Below are positions 35,603 to 46,911 of a DNA stretch of 64,000 bases, piece after piece. Source of the DNA: Spongospora subterranea f. sp. subterranea (Eukaryota; Endomyxa: Phytomyxea; Phytomyxea; Plasmodiophorida); NCBI GenBank assembly GCA_049724395.1, contig JAUGWO010000207.1, positions 1 through 64,000 on the forward strand, written 5' to 3'. The first letter of the stretch is position 1; every line of letters starts with the position of its first letter. The position numbers were made by a program, and so were the translations under genes. Below the pieces are notes generated by a model. It searched no databases and was not told the origin of the DNA. It worked only from the letters and a program-made list of their open reading frames with translations.

Positions 35603-35967
35603 TTATACACGAGTGCACATCAATACTTCTAGGCGATCCGGCGAATGAACGCGCAGCAGGTTGCGAAACTGATCATTCTCTGCTAGTAAGGTGATGACTG
35701 CAAAGTGGTACTCAGCGTCTGGCACATCAACACCGTATTCATGCACTGATTCGTCATCGAAATGATTCGTGTAAATGGCGATCATATCTGTAATTCAACA
35801 GATACCTGCTTGAAATGCCAATTTTTTGTAATATCAAGTGACACCCACAGCCTACTGTTTATCGTCGCTTTTCTAGCAAAGGAACAGTGAATCCGGTATT
35901 CCCTTTTCCTTATACTATAATTAATGTTAACACGGTCTCGCCATTCGTCCACACCCAATATTAACAC
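35603..35967 (-). CDS. Hypothetical, two overlapping minus-strand frames
   Basis: Frames of 61 and 60 codons (KREYRIHCSFARK... and NHFDDESVHEYGVDVPDAEY) overlap at ATATGATCG. They could be one gene with an unseen intron or a frame break. The second starts with an ATG, the first does not. Not recognised. Confidence 0.25.
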
Positions 35968-37594
35968 TATATTGGACCTAACACTAATGAAGTTACATCA
36001 TTAATTACGGTAACCGGTGTAGATGGACATGTGAATCATTGATTGAAACAGTTTTTTCAACAAAAAGGATGGTCGATGGCTTACTAGCCAATGTATCCTC
36101 TACCCTGAGATTGAGGTAAACAAGGGTTCAAGACTTTTGTGACCATGACTATGGCAGCCAATAGCAACTGCAGGTTGCTTGTGTCTCAAACGTCTTTCAG
36201 GACGCCTGGGCGTTATGCACCAGACGATGCTCCATATCAAAAGGCAACATGTTCCACTTCAACTTCTGATGTGGTGCATTGGTCCCAATTGTTGTGCATT
36301 GGTCCCAATAAGTGTAATTTCGGAGATTCACTCTTGTTGAATTTCAGACGAAATTCTCGGATCTACAGAGTATTCGCTGAGCGATGACTGCCATCAAAAC
36401 CAGCACCCGGAGAATTGACTCTTGACCAGTTCTGGACCCAACCTGGTGTACTTTCTTGATTTACTCGACTTTATTTTCAACTGGTGCCATTTGTGAAAAA
36501 ATATTGCTCAATATGTCTCCGTTTGAAAGAAGCTGAAGATATCGCCCTGCCTTGACATAGTTGTGATTCCTCAGATATGCTGGTTTCACAATAAATCAAA
36601 CTAAATTATTGTTATCGACAACCTCCAGATCATCAATTCCGCATTGTCCACATTTGGCAACACATGGGTCAATAGTCATCAGGGCGTAGTGACAGCGGCG
36701 ATATTTTTGCGATAATCGCAGGGCTGCAAGGACGACGCTTGTCGATGTCCAACAGGTGAGAACCATTCAGGCGATCGCATTCTTGGTCGCGATATTCCCA
36801 GCAATTCGAACCCTGTTTGAACAGCAGCTCTGCGGCCATGGACTCTATTCACGACAGGAATTCAATCCCGCTCCACAAACGCCTCAAAAATTCGCCCATC
36901 GCTCATAACCAGATGAACGGTGTATCGCCGATTCATAACCGGCTGGAACAACGTCGACACGAATTCAACGGAGTTGAACGCTTTGTAGGATTTCCTGGGT
37001 CCGATATATTGAGCCACAATTTACCTCCAGTCGCTATTTACCCCTTATTGTAAACTGATGAATCGAACTTGACTGGCCCAAATTCGACCGAATTACACCC
37101 AATTGAACGCCTGAACAGTTTAACGTATGATTGGGGTTCATTGCTCTGTTTTTGAGCTGAATCGATATTGACGTTGCGCAAACGAGAACCAGATGTCGCC
37201 GGCGTCGACCTACAAGATTGAGTTGGCGAAATCGTCCCGGTCCAAGTGCAAGGTCTTTGGGAATGCGATTGAAAAAATAGCGCCGATCTGAATAGTTTCT
37301 TCAGGGATCGTGTAAGATGATAATACCCAAAAGCACGCCCAGATTTGGATCGGCCGGCGAAGCGATGCACGGGACGTATTTCTGGAAATGCATGGATTGT
37401 GTGTCGTCTTCACAAGTGATTGCGGCTGAGAAGGTTGATTATCTTTTCGAACCGTTCTCGTTCTAGGATCTAATCGAAAACGATAACTGATCAGGTTCAT
37501 GGATCGTTGGCCAATATTCCGGGGATGGAATCAATGGAAGAGCACATCAAAGCCGAGTAATTGATTGGGTTTTTGGTTAATACGTCGCGTTGAA
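35968..37594. other. No supported gene
   Basis: Frames of up to 110 codons on the minus strand at 37.0-37.5 kb have no motif. The region marks the shift from AT-rich repeats to GC-rich genes. Confidence 0.45.
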
Positions 37595-37933
37595 ATGCGA
37601 TTTAGGGTGATGACCAAGCTACAAGCGGTCAAGGTCGTGGTGGAAGAGAACAAGAAACTGGAGAGGAAGGCGGGGAAAGGGCCGAAAGACGAAGGGCACA
37701 AACGGAAGAAGGCGGAGCGAGCGGAAGGGGTCGAGACGGAGGAGAAGGGCGAAGAGACCGACGAAGAAGGCGCCGGGGAAACCACCGACCCGGAGGACGT
37801 GGGGACGCCGGTCAAGAAGAAACCGACCCATAAACCTGTGAAGAACCAGGAGAAGAAACAGGGCGGCGGCACCCCGGCGACAACAGCTCATCGCCGTCAA
37901 CAACATGTTCAGTCAGACGAGCAAGAAAGATAA
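37595..37933 (+). CDS. Low-complexity Lys/Glu-rich protein, unidentified
   Basis: A frame of about 112 codons from MRFRVMTKL (or from MTKL at 37610). It is nearly all charged residues (KAERAEGVETEEKGEETDEE, then PVKKKPTHKPVKNQEKK), so it is probably disordered. It ends 230 bp before the first ATPase start, on the same strand. It may be a separate small gene or an upstream exon. The antisense frames here are composition shadows. Confidence 0.4.
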   Translation: MRFRVMTKLQAVKVVVEENKKLERKAGKGPKDEGHKRKKAERAEGVETEEKGEETDEEGAGETTDPEDVGTPVKKKPTHKPVKNQEKKQGGGTPATTAHRRQQHVQSDEQER

Positions 37934-38164
37934 AAAATGTCAATTTCTCGTTTGGAGGAGGGGCTTTTTTCACTAAAACGGCCACCTTTTACGTCTTTAT
38001 CGGGGTAATTTTGGTGTATTTCCCGACCTGGGCGAAATTGTTCCAGAAAAAATCGAAACCATTCGAGAACCAATGGCCGCCGAGGCTGGTGTGGTGGTTT
38101 TGTTCTGGATACGGGTCGCGGCCGTCGACCCACAAAATGCACTCGAATATCGGATGATAACGAT

Positions 38165-41100
38165 ATGGTATTAATTAGCGAGTTTACTGAATCGGTGGAC
38201 GAAAAGCCACTGAAAGTCGTCGCCCACGATGACGACGACGACGACGAAGTCGTACTATACCACCTGAACCGAGGTTCGTCGCAATATACGGCGGTCTCCG
38301 CGTTGCCGCACCAAGATGCGATGCCCGATGGCGCAATTCGGCCGTCGTCCAGATTGGAGACGATGCGAAGGAGCGATGTGGCGTTGCAGCGTCGGCGCCA
38401 GGACCGGGACGGGAGCGTGAGCAAGGCCGAGGTCGAGCTATCTTTTCATTCGGCGCGGAAAACCGAGCACAAGCTGTCGAGGGTGGCGCTCGGCGACCGC
38501 GACGTGTCCCATGGGATCACGAGCGCCAAAGCCACCGAACTGTTGAAGAAATACGGTCCGAACGAGCTCGACGAGAAGAAAAAACCGAAATGGAAAGTGC
38601 TTCTGGAACAGTTCACGGGACCAATGCCGATCGGGATCTGGATCGCGATCGTGATCGAATCAGGATTACAGAGCTGGCTGGACGTTGTGATCCTGCTGAT
38701 ACTGCAGTTCCTGAATGGCGCCCTGGGCTTCTTCGAAGCGAACAAGGCCGATAAAGCGGTGGCGGCGTTGAAGGTGATGTTGTTGTTGATCTCGCCATTC
38801 GCCATACGATGTGTTGTTGAATTCCGTTGATCAGGCGAGCCTGAAACCGCATGCACAAGTGAAGCGCGATGGAGTCTGGTCGGTGATCGACGCGCGGGAG
38901 CTGGTCCCTGGCGATTGCGTCATGCTGTCGGCCGGAACAGCAGGTATTTCTTTCGGTACATCAGGACACGGTCTTATGACGAGAAATGCGGGGTGTTGTG
39001 ATCAGTACCGGCCGACGTGTTCATCAACGACCAGACCGTCAGTATCGACCAGAGCTCGTTAACGGGGGAGTCATTACCGGTCAAGAAGGTTCGTGGGGAT
39101 CAGGCCAATATGGGATCGACCGTTGCCCGAGGGGAAGCTGAAGCGACTGTATATGCCACCGGTAACAACAACATCACACATGTTACTGGTCGTTTCTCAC
39201 TATGTTACTGGCCGGTTTGGTCATACAATTGTACTGTTGGTTTCTTTTCAATGTTACCGGTCATCGATCACAATTTTACTGTCCGATTCTCGTAACTTTA
39301 CCGGTAGTTGATTAAAATAGTAACTGGTAGTTTCTGGCAACGTTACCGGTCGATCTTGATAATGATACTTGCCGTGCCGGGCGTTTATCCAACGTTTACC
39401 CAGCACCATTTTGAAAAGGTTGTCAGCGTCGAATGGCGCTAATTGTATTGTCCAGGAATGTCGACCCTGTACGGGAAGACGGCGGCCCTGTTGCGTATCG
39501 GCTCGGACGGATTGGGCGATCTCGACCAGCTCATATTGGGGATCGTCCTGAAACTGCTGATTATATCGGTGGTGCTCTGCTCCATTACCCTCATATACCT
39601 GCTGGCGTCCGGCCAGGATTTTCGCCATTCGATCTCGTTCACCGTCGTTCTGCTGCTGGTATTCGACTCGACACATTGATATCGGCCATTTGGGGGTTTT
39701 TGACGCATCAGTCCGACCATACAGGTGGCGTCGATACCGATCGCGATCGAGGTCGTGGTGACGGCGACGTTGGCACTGGGGTCGCGCGAGCTGTCGGCGC
39801 ACAACGCGATCGTGGCGCACCTGTCCGCGATCGAGAGACTGGCCGGGATGAGCGTGCTGTGTTCGGACAAGACGGGGACGTTGACCCTGAACCAGATGGT
39901 GATCCAAGAGGAATGCCCGGTTTTGCGACCGGACGTCAATCGCGACGCCCTTCTGCTGAACGCGGCGCTGGCCACGAAATGGAACGAACCACCGAAGGAC
40001 GCCCTCGATACCATGGTCTGGGTCTTGTCCACATATTTCGCCAATCCAACCCGTTTGCTGAACCGTCGCCGGTTCAGATCCTGAACGTCGCCAACATCAC
40101 CGAATGCAACCAGTATACGCAGCTCTCGTACATCCCGTTCGATCCCGATATTCGCCGAACGGAATCGCGGATCATGGGCCCGAATGGCGACACGTTCACG
40201 GTGATGAAGGGCGCGCCGAACGCCCTCCTGGAGCTGTGCGCCGATCGCGAGCGAGTTGGGGACGCGGTCGAATCGGCGGTTCTAGATCTGGCCTCCCGTG
40301 GTGTGAGATCGTTAGCGACGGCGCGAACCAACGCCAAGGGCGAGATGAATTTCCTGGGGTTGTTGGCGTTCCTTGACCCACCGAGACCCGACGCCAAAGC
40401 GACGATCCAGTTGGCGGCGTCGTATGTCCACACGAACATCATCGTCGACTGATCGTTCGATCTGATCGCCGTCTTGAACCAGGTTCGGGATCCGGGTGAA
40501 GATGATCACGGGCGATCACCTGCTGGTGGCCCAAGAGACGGCCAAGGCGCTGGACCTTGGAAGGGCGAACATCGTCCCGTGCACGGCCGAGAATCTGCCG
40601 TTGATCGACCTGCAGGCTTGTAAAGGGGTTCTACCCGATACATTGGGGCGAGATTATGGCGATAAAATCATGGTCACTCCCATTTCATCGTGGTTCCTGA
40701 CATGTTGTTTGGGGTTCCTGACGTCGGGTTCAGGGGGCGGACGGATTCTCGCAGGCTCTTCCCGAGCACAAGTTCGTGATCATCGAGTCGCTGAAGCAGC
40801 GCGGGTTGATCGTTGGGATGACCGGGGATGGAGTCAACGACGCGCCAGCGTTAAAATGCTCCCACGTTGGAGTGGTAATTTTACCATCCCCCCCCCCAAA
40901 TCGACGAATCTGATCGCGTCCCCGACAGGCGGTTCAGGGCGCCACCGATGCAGCCAGGGCGGCGGCCGATATCGTCCTGACATCTCCGGGGTTGAACGCC
41001 ATCGTCCAGGCGATCGTCATATCCAGACGGATCTTCTCGCGAATGAACGCCTTTCTTGTACGTGACACTGGCCCTGTAACGTTCCCAGCACACACGCGTG

Positions 41101-42001
41101 ATTTAGCGCCATCTCGTGTTGCCAGATCTATCGTGTGGCCGCCACGGTCCAGCTCCTCGTCTTCTTCTTCATCGGCGTCATGTTCATCTCCCCGTCCTCG
41201 TACCACGACGACTTCCCCCGGTTCTGGTCGATGCCGGTCGTGGCCCTGATTACGATCACGGTCTTCAACGACGGCACCATCATCAGCATCGCCTACGACC
41301 ACGTTCGCCCATCCAAAAAGCCGATGCGCTGGAACCTCAACGAGCTGTGGTCGTTATCGATCTGTCTCGGGTCCGTCGCCTGCGTCTCCTCCCTTGTCAT
41401 GCTCCATTTCGCCCTCGATTCCGGTTCCCCGAACTCCCTGTTCTCCTGGTTCGGTCTACCGGTCTTGACGTTCGGTCAGGTCATCACCGCCATGTACTGT
41501 CAGTGATTGCCCATCCGAACAATCTCCCACAAAACCCCCTTCTGAATCTGGTCCTCAGTGAAGGTGTCGCTGAGCGACTTCCTGACCCTGTTCTCGGCCA
41601 GAACCGGGAAACGGTTCTGCACGTCGTTCCGCCCGAGCATGGTCCTGGTCGGGGCGGCCGTCATCGCCGTCGCCCTGTCGACCGTCATGGCGCTGTACTG
41701 GCCCTTCACCAATGAGATCGAGGAGGACTCCGGTGATCCCCTGCCCGGCACCGTCTGTGTATTTATCTGGATCTATTGTCTGATCTGGCTCGTCATTCAA
41801 GACGGTAATCGTTCCGTCCTCCGCTTTGGAAAAACAAAATGCCGAATCGCTGACCGCCCCGCCGTTTCTGTAGTCGTGAAAGGGTCGTCGTTCTACCTGT
41901 ACGACTACCTGGCGAAAAAGCGGGAGAAATCCGGCAAGCTGTCGTCGTCGTCGGAGGAGGAAGGGGCAGACGACATGATGGGTGTCTACGTCAAACACTG
42001 A
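38165..42001 (+). CDS. P-type plasma-membrane proton ATPase (P3A), gene A
   Basis: Pumps protons out of the cell with ATP. Twelve exons: 38165-38773, 38835-38943, 39006-39161, 39456-39658, 39725-40015, 40078-40421, 40483-40672, 40734-40874, 40929-41057, 41126-41498, 41559-41804, 41874-42001; they sum to 973 codons and keep phase throughout. Landmarks: TGES 259-262, phosphorylated Asp407 in CSDKTGT, KGAP 500-503, MITGDH, and TGDGVNDAP 664-672, with paired membrane helices before TGES and after it and a C-terminal bundle ([27 protein letters not shown]). The wording ([29 protein letters not shown]) is like kinetoplastid and oomycete pumps rather than yeast Pma1. The 240-residue N-terminal part is acidic (DDDDDDE). 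The fifth donor (ATG|GTCTGG) is the least certain. Function inferred. Confidence 0.93.
39165..39420 (+). repeat. Degenerate GTTACTGG-type repeats inside intron 3 of ATPase gene A
   Basis: The 294-bp intron holds seven to eight imperfect TGTTAC(T/C)GGTC... units of about 22-35 bp, some in inverted sense (AGTAACTGG). The other introns of this gene are 54-69 bp, and the matching intron of gene B is 84 bp with a single GTTACCGGG. Confidence 0.75.
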
Positions 42002-42939
42002 ACTCCTCTAATCAAGGAGACGCCTCGGCCCCCCAGCAGAATAACGACAATTGTGTGAGAATGATGAACCAGTTTCTTTTCATTCACGATAGCGATTCCT
42101 TACAAAAAACGTCCCGCATATTAAAATAAATGATGTTGAGTCGCCTGATTCCTGCATAATCCGCAACACGTTGATTGGCCCTTGGCCTCAGCGCGTCTAG
42201 AACGTGGAGCGTTTTAGACGCGTGCGGATTGTTTCGTTGACATCATGGTCGGCCAAACACAGACGGATTGTTCGTTAGTGCATGAAAGATGACCTCAGCA
42301 TCTGGTCCCGTCTGGCCACCTCGTCTCCATGGGATCGCTGTTTGCCGCTCAAGGACGCGACGTCTGTCGTTTTTTTGCAGCTGCCGTCGATATGCGTCGC
42401 CGTGCCTGCGATTGCACGTTCCCTGGCGACCACGCCGGACCGAACCGGCACCTTCATCAACACCGTATCGTCGTGCGATGGCCATTTTCGTAGTGCGTTG
42501 GAGTTGATCTCTGAGCTCCGTTCCGGCGCGGTCGTTGCCGCATTGCCGGTCGGGTCTTCAGCACAGTCCCAAATCGTCCTTGGATGTCCAGCCCATCTCA
42601 CGACCTTCTCGACAACTCATTTCCCCATTTTTGTTTCGAATATCTCAGATTCTCACTTTTCGTCGGCAAGGTATGGTACTGGGGTATTGAGTTTGGTATT
42701 TTACACCATCTAATACCTATACAGTAAAAACTCCTACTAAGACTACTCTTTTAATTACCCCCAAATCCCACTTTTAGGCCAAACCCCACTTTTTTTGGGA
42801 AAAAGTCATTTCTCAAGTTACCTTTTTTTGAGTCCTTGAACTGGATGACCGGAACTTGTAGTAAGGCAAGCCCTGAATGTTAACTTGGCTTTGCTCACCA
42901 TCAACCTCGTCTGTATGATTGTAGCTCGTACCCTATCAT
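42002..42939. other. Intergenic after ATPase A, no supported gene
   Basis: Overlapping frames on both strands at 42.28-42.71 kb (143 codons plus, 108 codons minus) have no recognised motif; at most one can be real. A GGTA-rich patch lies near 42.67-42.73 kb. Confidence 0.45.
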
Positions 42940-43527
42940 TAAAAGATCCCGGATCTCGGTTTTGGGTCACAATACCGTAATTGGATGGACGGAATTTTCT
43001 GGTTGAAGCGCGTCGAGTTTTCCACATGGCCAAATGAACGACTCCGTCCGCGTCTCTGCTGTCGTTGTGGCGTTGTCCAGCCAAGAGAAAGCTTTCGGCC
43101 GCAGATGGACACCGGAAGAAGACAACGCCGTCGTCTGCCAAGCCCGCGCCGTCGCCCAAGCATTGAATACTGCAAGGCCATGACAGTCCTCATCCTCATA
43201 TCGACAAAAGCATTGCCCGCTGGAATTCTGAGGCCGTTTTCATCGGCGCATTGTTCTAAACGCTGCACAATGTGGTTGAAAGTCGAGCGCGACACCCCAA
43301 TAGATCGGCCCGGTGCCATCCATCGTCGCGGCATGCCTCCACATCTTTCAGGACAGTTGAAATCACGTCCATCGGTACAATACACTCAGCTATATACCTT
43401 CCCACACGTTGTTCCAGTGCCGCTTGTTGCTACGATCGTCAGCGCCGATTGCAGATACGGCCGCGTTCAGACAAGTCAGGAAGGCGACGATGGGCACCAC
43501 CATCTGAGTCACAAAATTCCTTTCCAT
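42940..43527 (-). CDS. Possible small secreted protein gene
   Basis: A first exon from 43527 to 43398 begins MERNFVTQMVVPIVAFLTCL, a good signal peptide with a likely cut after AVSA, and ends at a GTATAT donor. Downstream minus-strand sequence has open frames (MRMRTVMALQ, RTESFIWPCGKLDALQP) joined by candidate acceptors, but I cannot fix the exons. Function unknown. Confidence 0.3.
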
Positions 43528-43635
43528 CGAGGTTTCAACTGGGTATTGCCGGGTTTCGACGCAGTTTTGTCCCTGAAAATGACTGCGGTTTGTCGTGGTT
43601 TTAAAAAAATGAGGTCCGGTCCGTGACCACATTTT

Positions 43636-43880
43636 TCAAAACCTCGACACCCCCAGTTCCGTACCTTGCCGTACACTGGACGCCATGGCGGCAGGAATAA
43701 TTGCGTACGGACAGTACGGGCCGGGATCGTGCCCCAGTCGGTACGATACCTTTAGTACCCGGTATGTGAAAGTCCGTACCCCGCACCTTATAATGATAGG
43801 GTACGATGTACGGGTATAGGTATTGGATGGGGTAAAATACCGTACCCAATACCGCGTACCATACCTTGACAAGGGCGTAC
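43636..43880. repeat. GTAC/GGTA-rich motif cluster with a hairpin
   Basis: About fifteen GTACC, GTACG or GGTAT strings in both orientations occur in 245 bp, including TATTGGATGGGGTA and TACCGTACCCAATA flanking AAA, which could fold. A smaller patch is at 42.67-42.73 kb. Confidence 0.65.
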
Positions 43881-44379
43881 CAGTGCCACATCGCGTTGTG
43901 CCGCATTTTTGGTTGCGACGCGTGTCGATTAGTGCCGTCGACTTGTCCCTTATCGACTTTTCACGATTAATCTGGTAATACTGTTGCGGATATCTTCAGA
44001 CCCCGACAATGTTTGTATGAGAGATTTCCCTTTTGTACTAGGGCCGGTGCACGTTGCCCTGAAGTACACTAACGGTTTTAATCACAGAGTAACTTCTGTC
44101 AGGTGAGTTGGGCGAGTCTCTTTCAGTTTCGTGACTTCAACCCTCAGACGACGCTCGTTGCCGAGATTCCGGTCAACTGTATCGCTCAAGTTGATCACGA
44201 CGTCACCTGTTTTCTCGATAAGTGTACGGCGAAGACTGGGGCGACGGTCCGTGTGCGGCCTCTAGGTTCGAGTTCGGCTGTCACTTTGGCACTATTTCGA
44301 TGACAGTGAAATCTTCGCCTAGCTCGTCCATCTAGTTGGGTCTGTTCATTCGATTCATCACCCGTGTTTTTGCGTTAAG
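43881..44379. other. Upstream region of the repeat-protein gene
   Basis: No supported gene. It would hold the promoter of the following gene; no clear TATA box seen. Confidence 0.4.
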
Positions 44380-46279
44380 ATGAAGCAGCGCCAGGTCCTG
44401 TGTTCACTCGTCATAACGTTCTGCGTCAACGCGTTACTTGGCGCTTCAGGCCGTCTCGGTATTCAACGTCATGACGCTGCAATTTTAACATGGCACTCGC
44501 GCTATCCTGCAACTGACGCCTTTTCGCGTTCCGAAGATTCGTGTGAAGGCACTTCCAGTACTGTTCCCCCCGAAACATTTCGCTTTCGCATTGCGCGTTG
44601 ATCATGATTGACATCTCTAGTTGATGGCCGAGTGTTAGAAAAACGGAAGTTGTTGGGAACCCAAAAACTTGGATTTCCGGACCTGGAAGCTGAACCCAAA
44701 TATAAAGAACTGGAGCGGCAGTTCATCAGTTGCGGTTCCGAATTAAAAAAATCTCTGAAGCATTCTCAGCAATGTGAAGGTATGTTTCCGATCTGCGGCG
44801 CTGGTAGCTCGGTAATAACACATTATAGAGATTATGGCTGAGTTCACCATCCGTTTCTTGTGCCCGTTCCCAGATCTGCGGGCCAACCTTTTTCACGACC
44901 TGCGATTGGTGACGAACCAGGTTGCCGCTCTGGTAAACGGCAACCCCCGACTGTATATCGATAATGATGGGAACGAAGGTGAATCGACCGTACATATGTG
45001 CAATTACGGTGCGTCATTGCTCTACTCTGTTATAGTATATCCTGAATTTTTGGCATTCCAGTTGGGACGCAAGCCTACTCGTGGTACCTGAAATTGGTAA
45101 TTTACATATATCACGCCACAACGCCATCGGAAGCACCCAATCTTCAGCGGTTTCACCAGACTCTCCGCACAGACCTGTTGACAATCAAACGCATTCTTCC
45201 CAAACTATTCGCTGATTCTGATCCGTGGTCATTGCGCGACAGTCTGGCTGCCGAGGTATCGAGAATCCAAGGTGCTCTTCAAGGGCTATTAGACGCGCCC
45301 AATCCACAGTCATTACCTATTGACGCACCTAATCCACAGTCATTTCCTATTGACGCGCCCAATGCACAGTCATTACACGATGACGCGCCTAATTCACAGT
45401 CATTACACGATGACGCGTCTAATCCACAGTCATTACGTGCTGACGCGCCTAATCCACAGTCATTACCTATTGACGCGCCTAATGCACAGTCATTACACGA
45501 TGACGCGCCTAATTCACAGTCATTACACGATGACGCGTCTAATCCACATTCATTACGTGTTGACGCGTCTATTTCACAATCATTATACGATGGTGCCCCT
45601 AATCCACGGGCAATTCACGATATTCTCGAAACGGAGCTGTTGAAAGTCTTTGATGACCCCATATCGCGATTTGAAGTATACAATCCACAGGCACTTCACG
45701 ACATTCTCAAAATCGGTCTGTCGAAAGTTCTGGACGATTTCGAAACGCAATCGGACACGTTTCATCTGGTGGCGCTTCTCACAATGGAGTTATCGAACAT
45801 CGTCGACATTGTCAAAGAGCTAGTGGAGGTGCCTACCCCACACGTTTTAGAAAACATTCTCACGATCGAGTCCAACAGAATCCGAGACACGTTTAGGTGG
45901 CGGCCGGCAACGTCTCATGCACAGGAATTTTTCGACATTCTCACGATGGAATTGGCGCGAATCCGAGCGGCTCTCAGGCCCATCGATAGCGACGAAGAGA
46001 ATCGATTGAGTAGGTTCCAAACGATGCCATTACGATTTTGTGAATTTTGATAATCATCGTATAGTGATCATATCCGAAATTGACGCATGTATGCACAATT
46101 CAGTCGTCGCCCATCAATCTTCTCTTCGTCTAGACCTATTACGGATCGTTGCCGAGATTTCAGCGTTGACGAAACATCCCCGAAAATCGATCCGTGTCGC
46201 CATACGAATCCTGAAGGTTTTCAAGAATTGGCGGGGACACCTTTTTCGTTGTTTTGGTTTGTCCATTGACCTGGTTTAA
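44380..46279 (+). CDS. Secreted decapeptide-repeat protein
   Basis: Proposed exons 44380-44557, 44621-44779, 44829-44978, 45062-46009, 46065-46279 (introns 63, 49, 83 and 55 bp; 549 residues, phases agree). The first 24 residues (MKQRQVLCSLVITFCVNALL...) look like a signal peptide. Eleven copies of a 10-residue unit (DAPNPQSLPI/DAPNSQSLHD) follow, then about five looser helical repeats (HDIL..EL.KV, ENILTIESNRI, FDILTMELARI, and RTDLLTIKRIL before the decapeptides). The long exon has no ATG, which is why it must be spliced. A shorter form using an acceptor at 45035 would end at 45091 (180 residues), and read-through of the last donor would end at 46050. No family recognised; a cell-surface or secreted role is inferred. 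Confidence 0.6.
45292..45621 (+). repeat. 30-bp coding tandem repeat, eleven units
   Basis: GACGCGCCTAATCCACAGTC + ATTACCTATT-type units with period 30 stay in frame. The order of variants suggests a larger four-unit block duplicated once. Confidence 0.95.
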
Positions 46280-46911
46280 CTTTGTCCATCCCCATTTATT
46301 CATGGTAATCGCGTTGATATAGGTTGTGTCGCGAGGGTGTCCAATGGGAAACCGAGTGCACGACAAGCTATCGCCAATGGTGAAATTGGCTCTCAATGTT
46401 TAAAATAAAGTTTTTGAATAATGTTGATATTACTTGCGTTGCTCGGCTCATGGCCAGAGAATCGGCTTTGTTTTGTTGTCGCTTGTCATTATGCGTTTAT
46501 ATTGGTTTCTCGCACGGGCGACTTCAATCACGGGATTGGGCGAAAAACGCCCAGGGAATCACCAAACCTACGCAGCAGCGATGGTGATTGCCTGGATAAT
46601 TGTCTACAGAAACTTCCCTGGGGGAAATCACTGGATTGATCTGTGGAGCACAGACCGTTTGGGCATTCTAAGATCGTCCCCCTGATCGGGCCAGGTCTCC
46701 CGGTCATGAAACGACCATCGCTGGCCGCCACGACCCCTGTCGCCATAAACCAGGACCTTTTTGTGATGAATTTTTGTTGGCCCTGGAACGGCCCCACCTC
46801 CGATTGGCGAAGCGCTCTTCCGCTTCATGGAATATGGGCAGAGTTTCGGCGGGGGGCGGCCGATGGATGGCGCAATTCGGCCGTCCCCCCATATAGCGCC
46901 AGGGAACCACG
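46280..46911. other. Intergenic between repeat protein and ATPase B
   Basis: Bases 46.86-46.91 kb still resemble the coding sequence just upstream of the homologous point in gene A (GATGGCGCAATTCGGCCGTC), but in a shifted frame, so an N-terminal part of gene B may be lost or lie in an unseen exon. Confidence 0.5.

Noticed and set aside
37531-37906. Hydrophobic-looking minus-strand frames at 37.5-37.9 kb
   Set aside because: They are the antisense of a Lys/Glu-rich plus frame, which yields Phe/Leu/Ser runs by composition alone.
45094-46050. Single-exon 318-codon gene starting at 45094
   Set aside because: Its first codon is TTG and no ATG lies near; an in-phase acceptor at 45061 joins it to upstream exons with a signal peptide.
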